In this document: piece after piece, positions 1 through 5,594 of the stretch
Layout: each line of letters starts with the position of its first letter
Numbering within the stretch: position 1 is the first letter of the stretch
Source: Planctomycetota bacterium
Lineage (GTDB): Bacteria > Planctomycetota > Planctomycetia > Pirellulales > Thermoguttaceae
DNA length: 5,594 nucleotides
Direction: 5' to 3'
NCBI GenBank assembly: GCA_021784975.1
Contig: JAJYGU010000120.1
Location: forward strand, 1 to 5,594
The notes under the pieces: generated by a model
The model's database searches: none
Seen by the model: the letters and a program-made list of their open reading frames with translations, nothing else
Told to the model about the DNA's origin: nothing
Program-made: the position numbers and the translations under genes

Positions 1-497
1 CCGAGCCGCCAAAACGGCAGGCGGCGGCGCTGAAACGTCGACCAACGGGTAGCACAGGACGCCACCACGGAGCCACGCATAGTGCCTGTCGGCGAACCGC
101 CGCACCAGTCATCGCGGCGAGCCACCTGCCATTGCCCAATACAACTGCACAAGCCGTGCCACTAGGCCCAAGAATTGCAGCTTGAGGCGTGCCGCTCGTC
201 GGAAGTTCGGCAGGAGAACTGAGTTGCGGCGACAGACGAGCTTCCCCTGAATGCGCTGAGGAAGGCTTGTCCGCGATTCGTATTGCGTCGTTTTGCGATA
301 ACGTGGAGCGTCCTGCAAATGATCCTGCAACAGTCCGCGGACGGACCAGCAGGGTTCCCCCCCTATTTGCTGCTCAGGGATTTTCCAATGGCCTGTTCGC
401 CTACGTGCCGTTGAGCCTGCTGGCGAGGACGCCAGCCCAAGTGCTTCGCCGGTCGTGGGGCGCGCCCCGCCGTGTCGGCCGACAGCCGCGACGATCA
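1..497. other. Intergenic stretch with no convincing gene
   Basis: No reading frame here looks like a protein. The short open frames on both strands begin without a Shine-Dalgarno, carry no recognisable motif and have a residue composition rich in Arg, Pro and Ser, as expected from non-coding GC-rich DNA. In the frame starting at base 2 a stop (TAG) falls at 50-52 after a 16-residue tail (RAAKTAGGGAETSTNG), which could be the end of a gene lying to the left, but nothing supports this beyond an open frame. Small dyads are present at 5-25 (GCCGCC...GGCGGC) and 90-102 (CGGCG-AAC-CGCCG). I see no tRNA-like cloverleaf, no insertion-sequence ends and no repeat array. Confidence 0.6.
419..484 (-). 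terminator. Cluster of inverted repeats after the outer-membrane protein gene, possible terminator
   Basis: Three perfect dyads lie in the 80 bases after the stop codon of the outer-membrane protein gene. In transcription order these are a 12-bp palindrome TGTCGGCCGACA (473-484), a 12-bp palindrome GGGGCGCGCCCC (457-468), and a hairpin with a 7-bp stem and 4-base loop, GCTGGCG-AGGA-CGCCAGC as read on the plus strand (419-436). The position fits transcript 3'-end formation or mRNA end protection. There is no T-run after any stem on either strand, so this is not a classical intrinsic terminator. GC-rich DNA also makes such dyads by chance, so the assignment is tentative. Confidence 0.3.
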
Positions 498-1739
498 TCA
501 TTCCAACTGCTTCGAGCAATCACCGTATCGCCAGGTTAGCCCCATGCCGAGATAGTAGATGGCCACCGAAGTGGCTGAGTCGCCGAACTCGTCATGGGCG
601 TTGAACAGCCCGCCGGCGAAAAGGTCCAGATCAAGATTTGGAATCAAGAAGCCTTCCCGGCCGATACCGGCGGTCAGGCGGTGCTGATTGATGGTAGGCA
701 TGCTGGCCGCTTGAAAGAGCTGGACGGCGGCCTGGCCCACCGGGAACGGGCCGAGATTGTCGCCGACGCTGTGATTCAGCGGGTCGCTGTTGTAGGAATA
801 GCCGAGCCGGTACTTCATCTTGCCACGGGTGAGTTGCCCGCCCACAGCGACCGCCCATTGATTCAGATAAACGCTTTCGTAGAGCGGCGCATCCTGCCAG
901 AGCTTGTAATAGAGGTCGACGGCCAGCAGCAGGTCTCCATTCATCAGGCTGTGATTGGCAAAACCCAGTCCGACGGTTTGCGGCTGCGACACGTTGAGAT
1001 CGTAATAGGTCGTGCCCAGACGAACGGCGTCCGGAAAGTTGAAGTCCATTCTGGTTTGATAGGTCGCCCCGACCATGTTGCAGGAGTCCAGGGCGTAGTC
1101 GATGCCGAAGGTGCCGCGGAGCCCGTACGCGTTTACCATGGCGCTACCGGCCAGAGGGCCGACCAGTCCAAGCTGCTCAAAGCCGCTGCCAAGGGTCAAG
1201 GCCGCTCCCACCGAGAGGCGATCGCTCAACTCGATGCCCAAGGCGGCATTGATCCCCAGCACCATGTATTCGCTGCTGACGTTGTTGAGGAAGCTGCTGT
1301 CCGGGGCCCTGCCGCGATACTCGGCTCCGAGGCCGCTGAGGCCGGCAAACCCCAGCCCAAAAGTCCCCGGTACGCCAAGGGTGCGCAGATCCTGGGTCAC
1401 CCCGATCTCCGGCGAGGCAAAGCCCTGGGTCCGCGACGTGACCTCGAACGGCACGCCACCGTTGATCGAGCCATCGTTGAAGACCGTCGGATAGCCCTCG
1501 ACCCAGGCGCCGCCGAGGGTGAATTGCGTGCCGCGGAATTGGGCCAGGGCCGCCGGATTGCCGAAGATGGCGGCGGGCACGTCTTGGGGCAGGGCCAGGG
1601 TGGCGCCCGCCATGCCTCCCCCAGCGGGCGTCAACACGTTTTGCGTATCGGTCCCGTAGCCTTGCCCGTGCGCGATCGGCACGCCTGCACCAAGGATCGC
1701 CACCCCGGCGACCAACCCCATGCAGAATCGGCGTTTCAC
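498..1739 (-). CDS. FadL/OmpP1/TodX-type outer-membrane beta-barrel protein
   Basis: This is probably an outer-membrane channel for hydrophobic molecules; family members import long-chain fatty acids or aromatic compounds through a 14-strand barrel with an N-terminal plug. From the GTG start the protein has 413 residues, normal for the family. Residues 1-25 form a signal peptide: basic KRR, a hydrophobic stretch, then a likely cut after AHG. The mature start GYGT followed by a Gly/Ala-rich segment and NPAAL at 61-65 matches the plug region, where the family has a conserved NPA. The rest alternates Gly/aromatic-rich strands (LGIN, VGLGFANHS, YKLWQDAP, YRLGYSYN). The last strand (about 395-405) is followed by a short polar tail, DCSKQLE, instead of ending on an aromatic residue. 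The GTG at 1739 is preferred because a Shine-Dalgarno sits just upstream; the upstream GTG at 1772 would only add 11 residues before the signal peptide, and the ATG at 1721 would remove its basic part. It is divergent from the sulfatase operon. The substrate cannot be read from the sequence; FadL-family membership is by motif and architecture only. Confidence 0.82.
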   Translation of the reverse strand: MKRRFCMGLVAGVAILGAGVPIAHGQGYGTDTQNVLTPAGGGMAGATLALPQDVPAAIFGNPAALAQFRGTQFTLGGAWVEGYPTVFNDGSINGGVPFEVTSRTQGFASPEIGVTQDLRTLGVPGTFGLGFAGLSGLGAEYRGRAPDSSFLNNVSSEYMVLGINAALGIELSDRLSVGAALTLGSGFEQLGLVGPLAGSAMVNAYGLRGTFGIDYALDSCNMVGATYQTRMDFNFPDAVRLGTTYYDLNVSQPQTVGLGFANHSLMNGDLLLAVDLYYKLWQDAPLYESVYLNQWAVAVGGQLTRGKMKYRLGYSYNSDPLNHSVGDNLGPFPVGQAAVQLFQAASMPTINQHRLTAGIGREGFLIPNLDLDLFAGGLFNAHDEFGDSATSVAIYYLGMGLTWRYGDCSKQLE

Positions 1740-1836
1740 GGCGTCACCTTTCGCTACGGACGACCTCAACACAATTCAGGGATTATTGATTTCATCGCAT
1801 TTGTCGAACATGCGCCTCAATGGAATTGTGACGCCG
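1739..1836 (-). promoter_or_regulatory. Split inverted repeat in the leader of the outer-membrane protein gene
   Basis: On the minus strand a 14-base segment CGGCGTCACAATTC (1836 down to 1823) is complementary to two later segments. Its last eight bases pair with GAATTGTG (1777 to 1770). Its first nine bases pair with GTGACGCCG (1747 to 1739), which covers the end of the Shine-Dalgarno, the spacer and the first base of the GTG start. The two pairings share the bases CAC, so they either compete or stack as one interrupted helix. If transcribed, the second pairing would hide the ribosome binding site. The role is inferred; a transcription start downstream of 1823 would exclude it. Confidence 0.3.
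1745..1751 (-). promoter_or_regulatory. Shine-Dalgarno that fixes the GTG start of the outer-membrane protein
   Basis: On the minus strand AAAGGTG (1751 down to 1745) lies five bases before the GTG at 1739-1737. It places initiation directly ahead of the basic KRR of the signal peptide. Neither the GTG at 1772 nor the ATG at 1721 is needed once this site is accepted. Confidence 0.7.
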
Positions 1837-1866
1837 GTGGCGAGTCTTTGGCCTATAACGTCACTA

Positions 1867-1885
1867 CAACCGGAAGAACCGGTTG
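1867..1885. repeat. Perfect 7-bp inverted repeat with 5-base loop
   Basis: CAACCGG-AAGAA-CCGGTTG, with the inner palindrome AACCGGTT at 1877-1884. It lies between the two divergent genes, about 110 bases upstream of the predicted sulfatase -35 and 128 bases upstream of the outer-membrane protein start. It could be an operator for a dimeric regulator or a small hairpin in the minus-strand leader. No regulator family is recognised from its sequence. Confidence 0.35.
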
Positions 1886-1992
1886 GGTCTTGCTGTGTAT
1901 TTGCCCCAGGTCGCAACCCATCCGTTGGACGGGTATAGCTGCGTCGCAACGCCCGACATTGCCGCGCTGGAAAAACGACCGGAATCCGCCCC

Positions 1993-2021
1993 TTGCCCCG
2001 TCAGCATGGACACCCTAGAAT
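1993..2021 (+). promoter_or_regulatory. Candidate sigma70-type promoter for the sulfatase operon
   Basis: The -35 element TTGCCC (1993-1998) and the -10 element TAGAAT (2016-2021, five of six consensus bases) are separated by exactly 17 bases. Transcription would begin near 2028, giving a leader of roughly 128 bases before the ATG at 2156. This is the best match I found by eye in the plus direction. Promoter consensus in the likely host phylum is less well established than in enterobacteria, so the call is moderate. Confidence 0.45.
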
Positions 2022-2141
2022 CACGCCGCTAGCACCGCGGAGGGGGCGTTCTTTCGGTGTTGGTCGGCCCGCTACGTGCTATTGTGTCGTTCAGGTGGGG
2101 GCATGAGAAGAAGTCGGCGTCGGAACATGCGTCATTTCGGG

Positions 2142-2147
2142 AAAGGA
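2142..2147 (+). promoter_or_regulatory. Shine-Dalgarno of the sulfatase, decides its start
   Basis: AAAGGA stands eight bases before the ATG at 2156. That ATG begins a textbook signal peptide. The open frame extends upstream to a GTG at 2057, but that start has no comparable site and would put 33 unrelated residues ahead of the signal peptide. Confidence 0.75.
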
Positions 2148-2155
2148 AACATCTG

Positions 2156-4771
2156 ATGAAGACCAAGAGACCCGATCGTTGGATTCGATGTCATCGCCGG
2201 CCGCTTGCGGCTGCTCTGGCGGGCATGGTGCTGCTGAACGTGCTCGCAATGGCGCAAGCCCAAGGGCTTCGCTGGTCGCGGAGGGCTAGCGTGCCGGTCT
2301 ATGCGGCAACTCCGGCACCGACGACTTCGCCTCCGCAGGTCACCGGCGTGCTCGGCTCGCCCGGCGCCACCACCACCATTAGCGGGAAACAACTTCCACC
2401 GCCCGACCCCAAGTTCGGCGGCGTCATCCAAGGGAATGCGCTCCAGTCGAAGGCCTGGTGGCCGCCGCGGGTGGTGCCGTCCAAGCAGGCCCCCAACATC
2501 CTGTTGATCATGACCGACGACGTGGGCTTCGGCGCGCCGAGCACGTTCGGCGGCGTGATTCCGACGCCCGCCCTGGATCGCATCGCCAAGTCGGGCCTGC
2601 GCTACACGCAATTCCATTCCACCGCGCTCTGTTCCCCGACGCGGGCGGCGCTGATCACCGGCCGCAACCACCACTCGGCCGGCTTCGGCGTGGTCTCCGA
2701 ACAGTCTACCGGATTTCCGGGCTACGACAGCATCATTCCGAAAGACAAGTGCACCATTGGCCGAATTCTCAAGGACAACGGCTTCGCCACTTCCTGGTTC
2801 GGCAAGGACCACAACACGCCGACCTTCCAGGCCAGCCAGGTCGGGCCGTTCGACCAGTGGCCCATCGGCATGGGTTTCGACTATTTCTACGGCTTTGTGG
2901 GCGGCGACACCAGCCAGTGGGAACCGAACCTTTTCCGCAATACCACCCAAATCTACCCTTATCTCGGCAAGCCCGGTTGGAACCTCACCACTGCGGAGGC
3001 CGACGACGCCATTGACTGGCTGAACCGCATCAATCAGATCGATCCCAAGAAGCCGTTCTTCTGCTACTTCGTTCCCGGCGGCACGCACGCGCCGCACCAC
3101 GCGACGCCCGAGTGGATCAAGAAGATCAGCGCCATGCACCTCTTCGATGCGGGCTGGAACAAGCTCCGCGATACGATCTTCGCCAACCAGAAACGGCTGG
3201 GCGTGATCCCCCAGAACGCAAAGCTGACTCCCTGGCCGGACAAGCTCCTGAAGAACTGGGACCAATGCACAGCCGAGGAGAAGAAACTGTTCATTCGCCA
3301 GGTGGATGTCTATGCCGCCTATCTCGCCTACACCGATCACGAAATCGGTCGGGTCATCCAGGCCGTCGAGGACCTGGACAAGCTCAACAACACGCTGGTC
3401 ATTTACATCAGCGGCGACAACGGCTCGAGCGCGGAAGGGACATTGATCGGCACCCCGAATGAGGTCGCGTCGTTCGACGGCGTCCAGATTCCGGTCGAGG
3501 CACAGTTGAAGTACTTCTACGATGTTTGGGGATCGGATAAGACCTACAACCACATGGCGGTGGCGTGGACGTGGGCCTTCGACACTCCGTTTAGCTGGAC
3601 GAAGCAGATCGCCTCGCACTTCGGCGGCACCCGCCAGGGGATGTGTGTCTCGTGGCCCGGCCACATCAAGGATCTCGGCGGCATCCGCAACCAGTTCCAT
3701 CACATGATTGACGTGGTGCCAACCCTGCTGGAAGTCTGCGGCATCCCTGCGCCCGAGATGGTAGACGGCATCAAGCAATCGCCAATTGAAGGGGTGAGCT
3801 TTGCCTATACCTTCGACCAGGCCAACGCCCATGCCCCGTCGCGGCATCACACCCAGTATTTCGAGATGATGGGCGATCATGCCATCTATCATGACGGCTG
3901 GATTGCCAGCACCAAGGTTGTCCGTCCGCCCTGGGACGTGTTTGGCGCGGTCAACCCCGACCCATTGAACAACTGCACCTGGGAACTCTATGACCTGAGC
4001 AAGGATTGGACGCAGGACAACGACGTGGCCGCCCAATATCCCGAGAAGTTGAAGGAGATGAAGGAACTGTTCCTCCGGGAGGCCAAGAAGTACCAGGTGC
4101 TGCCGCTGGACGCCTCCGTGGCGACGCGGCTCGTTCAGCCGCGGCCCAATCTCACCGAGGGCCGCAGCGAGTTCGTCTACACCAGGCCGATGACCGGCCT
4201 TCCACAAGGCGACTCTCCTTCGTTGTTGAATTGCTCCTATACCGTCAATGCCGACATTGATGTGCCGGAGGGCGGCGCGGAAGGAATGATCTTGACCTCG
4301 GGGGGCCGGTTCGCCGGCTACGGGTTCTATCTGTTGAAAGGGAAGCCGGTTTTCCTGTGGAACCTGGTGGACGCGAGGCGGGTGCGGTGGGAAGGTCCGG
4401 ATGTCCTCGCGCCGGGCAAGCATATTCTTGAGTTCGACTTCAAGTACGACGGACTTGGCCCAGGGACGCTGGCCTTCAACAACCTGAGCGGCATTGGCCG
4501 CGGCGGAACCGGCGTATTGAGGGTGGACGGCAAGGAAGTCGCCACGCAGAAGATGGAGCGTACGCTTCCAATTATTCTGCAATGGGACGAGTCGTTCGAC
4601 ATCGGCTCCGACACCGGCACGCCGGTATGCGACGAGGACTACCAAGTACCGTTCACCTTCACCGGGAAGCTCAACAAGCTGACCATCAAGATCGACCGGC
4701 CGAAACTGTCGCCCGCCGACCTCAAGCTCCTGGAACAGGAAAGCCAACGGAACAACCGGGCAAGCGAGTAG
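2156..4771 (+). CDS. Secreted arylsulfatase (formylglycine-dependent, alkaline phosphatase superfamily)
   Basis: It hydrolyses organic sulfate esters, probably outside the cytoplasm. The protein has 871 residues. Residues 1-35 are a signal peptide (basic start, LAAALAGMVLLNVLAMA core, cut likely after AQA). A Pro/Thr-rich linker leads to PPPDPKFGG, then the sulfatase domain at about 113-550. Visible active-site residues by comparison with Pseudomonas AtsA are D121 and D122 (TDDVGFG), C159 in CSPTR (the residue converted to formylglycine), R163, K217 and H219 (GKDH), H311 (GGTHAP), D421 and N422 (SGDNG), and K483 (TKQIASHFGG). Residues 157-169 fit the classical sulfatase signature around CxPxR. 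After about residue 660 comes a beta-rich C-terminal domain with DESFDIGSDTGTP at 811-823, common in this long subtype. The length suits that subtype and is greater than the roughly 530 residues of AtsA. Activity requires an FGE or anSME maturase, not in this window. It is first in an operon with the NTF2-like gene. The codons TTA, CTA and TCA are absent, which leaves an antisense frame open. The substrate is unknown; arylsulfatase is a family name, not a demonstrated specificity. Confidence 0.93.
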   Translation: MKTKRPDRWIRCHRRPLAAALAGMVLLNVLAMAQAQGLRWSRRASVPVYAATPAPTTSPPQVTGVLGSPGATTTISGKQLPPPDPKFGGVIQGNALQSKAWWPPRVVPSKQAPNILLIMTDDVGFGAPSTFGGVIPTPALDRIAKSGLRYTQFHSTALCSPTRAALITGRNHHSAGFGVVSEQSTGFPGYDSIIPKDKCTIGRILKDNGFATSWFGKDHNTPTFQASQVGPFDQWPIGMGFDYFYGFVGGDTSQWEPNLFRNTTQIYPYLGKPGWNLTTAEADDAIDWLNRINQIDPKKPFFCYFVPGGTHAPHHATPEWIKKISAMHLFDAGWNKLRDTIFANQKRLGVIPQNAKLTPWPDKLLKNWDQCTAEEKKLFIRQVDVYAAYLAYTDHEIGRVIQAVEDLDKLNNTLVIYISGDNGSSAEGTLIGTPNEVASFDGVQIPVEAQLKYFYDVWGSDKTYNHMAVAWTWAFDTPFSWTKQIASHFGGTRQGMCVSWPGHIKDLGGIRNQFHHMIDVVPTLLEVCGIPAPEMVDGIKQSPIEGVSFAYTFDQANAHAPSRHHTQYFEMMGDHAIYHDGWIASTKVVRPPWDVFGAVNPDPLNNCTWELYDLSKDWTQDNDVAAQYPEKLKEMKELFLREAKKYQVLPLDASVATRLVQPRPNLTEGRSEFVYTRPMTGLPQGDSPSLLNCSYTVNADIDVPEGGAEGMILTSGGRFAGYGFYLLKGKPVFLWNLVDARRVRWEGPDVLAPGKHILEFDFKYDGLGPGTLAFNNLSGIGRGGTGVLRVDGKEVATQKMERTLPIILQWDESFDIGSDTGTPVCDEDYQVPFTFTGKLNKLTIKIDRPKLSPADLKLLEQESQRNNRASE

Positions 4772-4779
4772 CAATTTGC

Positions 4780-4784
4780 AGGAG
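4780..4784 (+). promoter_or_regulatory. Shine-Dalgarno of the NTF2-like gene
   Basis: AGGAG lies six bases before the ATG at 4791, inside the 19-base gap after the sulfatase stop. It settles the start ahead of the 12-bp repeats, and the short gap without a hairpin argues for one transcript with the sulfatase. Confidence 0.75.
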
Positions 4785-4790
4785 TCAACC

Positions 4791-5594
4791 ATGAACCAGT
4801 TGTTGAGACAAGTGTTGAGACAAGGGTTGAGACAAGTCCCATTCGCGCTGTGCCTGGCCGGGTTCCCGGCGCCGGCGGTTGCCGTTGGGCAACCGGCTGA
4901 TGGGGCGCCCACGAAGGCGGCAGCCCTCCCAGCAGCAACCGCCGCGGGCGCACCGGGAGACCAGGCCGAGGAAAAGGCGATCCGGGCCACCGCCGGCCAG
5001 TACGTCAAGGCCTTTAATGCCGCTGATGCCAAGGCCATTGCCGCCCTGTGGGCCCCCGACGCCGAGTACGTCGACGAAGCCGGCGAATCTTTCCAAGGCC
5101 GCCCGGCCATCGAAAAGCTGTACGCCGACGCCTTCCAACAGCATCTCGGCGCGATGATGACCGTCAAGATCGAGTCGCTACGGTTGTTGGCCCCGGACGT
5201 GGCCGTCGAAAACGGCGTCGCCCGGGTCAAGTCGCCCGGCGGCCTTGCCGACACGGCGGCCCATTACACGGTGGTCCATTGCAAGCGCAACGGCAAATGG
5301 ATCATGGTCTTCGGAAGCGACGCCCCCTTCGTTCCCGCCTCGAACGAAGATTACTTGAAGGACCTGGAATGGGTGATTGGCGACTGGAGGCCCGAGGCGA
5401 AAGAACTTCCGCTCCGCGTCCACTTCGAGTGGATGGCCCAGCGGAACTTCATCAAGAACACCTACACGGTCACCAAGGCCGGCGAGTCCACCTTGACCGG
5501 CGGGCAGATCATCGGCTGGGATCCGAAGCGGGGGCAGATCGTCTCGTGGCACTTCGATGCCCAAGGCGGCTTCGGCCACGACGTATGGACCAGA
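4791..5594 (+). CDS. Exported two-domain protein: NTF2/SnoaL-like (SgcJ/EcaC, DUF4440 type) plus lipocalin-like C-terminal half; 3' end missing
   Basis: The frame runs 268 codons to the window edge with no stop, so the gene is partial. Residues 1-31 look like a signal peptide with an unusual start: three LRQ(V/G) repeats (5-16), a short hydrophobic core VPFALCLAGF, and a likely cut after AVA at 29-31. An Ala/Pro-rich linker reaches about residue 58. Residues 60-178 resemble the NTF2/SnoaL cone fold of the SgcJ/EcaC or DUF4440 type: helix EKAIRATAGQYVKAFNAAD, then ALWAPDAEYVDEAGESFQGRPAI, and the end strands HYTVVHCKRNGKWIMVFGSD. From about 188 a second domain begins (LEWVIGDWRPE, then FEWMAQRNFIKNTYTV, IGWDPKRGQIVSWHFD, GGFGHDVWTR), alternating strands as in DUF1579-like or lipocalin-like proteins. 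The first domain type is often annotated as oxidoreductase, but no cofactor site is visible and the fold more often binds small molecules. It follows the sulfatase by 19 bases and is probably cotranscribed. Its role with the sulfatase is unknown. Confidence 0.85.
   Translation, partial: MNQLLRQVLRQGLRQVPFALCLAGFPAPAVAVGQPADGAPTKAAALPAATAAGAPGDQAEEKAIRATAGQYVKAFNAADAKAIAALWAPDAEYVDEAGESFQGRPAIEKLYADAFQQHLGAMMTVKIESLRLLAPDVAVENGVARVKSPGGLADTAAHYTVVHCKRNGKWIMVFGSDAPFVPASNEDYLKDLEWVIGDWRPEAKELPLRVHFEWMAQRNFIKNTYTVTKAGESTLTGGQIIGWDPKRGQIVSWHFDAQGGFGHDVWTR
4802..4837 (+). repeat. Three in-frame tandem copies of a 12-bp unit at the start of the NTF2-like gene
   Basis: The unit GTTGAGACAAGT occurs at 4802-4813, 4814-4825 (last base G instead of T) and 4826-4837. 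Because the unit is 12 bp, gain or loss of a copy keeps the reading frame. It encodes LRQV-LRQG-LRQV in the positively charged part of the signal peptide. It uses TTG and AGA codons, whereas the rest of the gene mostly uses CTG/CTC-type Leu and CGN/AGG Arg codons. Confidence 0.9.

Larger units (their letters stand above)
1740..2155. other. Divergent intergenic control region
   Basis: These 416 bases separate the starts of the outer-membrane protein gene (minus) and the sulfatase gene (plus). They hold a sigma70-like promoter for the sulfatase, a perfect hairpin at 1867-1885, a split inverted repeat over the minus-strand leader, and Shine-Dalgarno sites for both genes. Open frames that cross it have no start site with a Shine-Dalgarno and no protein-like composition. 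For the minus-strand gene I found only a possible -10 (AATAAT, 1787 down to 1782) without a decent -35, so its promoter is unassigned. Confidence 0.7.

Noticed and set aside
109..539. Overlapping small open frames on both strands at the left side
   Set aside because: They lack start sites, motifs and protein-like composition, and the minus-strand one overlaps the end of the outer-membrane protein gene.
1740..1772. Longer start (GTG at 1772) for the outer-membrane protein
   Set aside because: It would add 11 residues ahead of a complete signal peptide and ignore the Shine-Dalgarno at 1745-1751.
594..2018. A 474-codon plus-strand open frame opposite the outer-membrane protein gene
   Set aside because: It is codon-aligned with the real gene and open for the same codon-bias reason. 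It has no Shine-Dalgarno, its composition is unlike a folded protein, and it runs through the intergenic control region.
2057..2155. Longer start (GTG at 2057) for the sulfatase
   Set aside because: It would place 33 unrelated residues before the signal peptide; the ATG at 2156 has a well-spaced AAAGGA.
2195..2215. Possible twin-arginine export motif (HRRPLAAA) in the sulfatase signal peptide
   Set aside because: The residues around the two arginines do not match S/T-RR-x-F-L-K; ordinary Sec export explains the peptide.
4842..4853. Possible lipoprotein cysteine (C21) in the NTF2-like signal peptide
   Set aside because: The residue before the cysteine is Leu, not Gly, Ala or Ser, so it is not a lipobox; an AVA cut site lies ten residues further on.
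2132..5254. A very long antisense open frame (over 1000 codons) spanning the sulfatase and much of the NTF2-like gene
   Set aside because: Through the sulfatase it is codon-aligned and stays open only because the sulfatase avoids TTA, CTA and TCA codons. Its translation has no recognisable domain, and both sense genes are well supported by motifs and Shine-Dalgarno sites.
1..5594. CRISPR array, insertion sequence, tRNA or rRNA
   Set aside because: No regularly spaced repeats, transposase motifs with terminal repeats, or RNA-gene signatures were seen on either strand.

Overview
This window is GC-rich bacterial DNA with three protein genes that all look exported. Two read left-to-right as a tight pair (a secreted sulfatase and a two-domain NTF2-like secreted protein). 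One reads right-to-left from the same divergent control region (a FadL/OmpP1-type outer-membrane protein). The outer-membrane protein implies a Gram-negative-type envelope. The large arylsulfatase subtype with its PPPDPKFGG N-terminal motif, followed by an NTF2/SgcJ-type protein with a lipocalin-like C-terminal half, resembles genomes of Planctomycetota (Pirellulales-like). That assignment rests on remembered family resemblance, not on a search, and other sulfatase-rich phyla such as Verrucomicrobiota remain possible.

Layout: 1-497 has no convincing gene but holds a small cluster of perfect inverted repeats just past the end of the outer-membrane protein gene. 498-1739 (minus) is the outer-membrane protein, best started at a GTG with a good Shine-Dalgarno. 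1740-2155 is the divergent intergenic region. It has a plausible sigma70-type promoter for the sulfatase, a perfect 7-bp hairpin, and a long-range split inverted repeat that could mask the ribosome binding site of the outer-membrane protein gene. 2156-4771 (plus) is the sulfatase, complete, with a signal peptide, all ten residues expected of a formylglycine sulfatase active site, and a C-terminal beta-rich domain. 4791-5594 (plus) is the NTF2-like gene, cut by the right edge. It starts with its own Shine-Dalgarno 19 bases after the sulfatase stop and has a perfectly in-frame 12-bp triplicate right after its start codon.

Working model (inference): the outer-membrane channel admits hydrophobic or aromatic molecules, the secreted sulfatase removes sulfate from an organic ester outside the cytoplasm, and the NTF2-like protein accompanies it in an unknown binding or catalytic role. 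No maturase (FGE or anSME), sulfate transporter, regulator, RNA gene, mobile element or CRISPR array is visible. I saw no clear evidence of a wholly new system. The least explained parts are the NTF2-like two-domain protein, its 12-bp repeat, and the leader pairing ahead of the outer-membrane protein gene.
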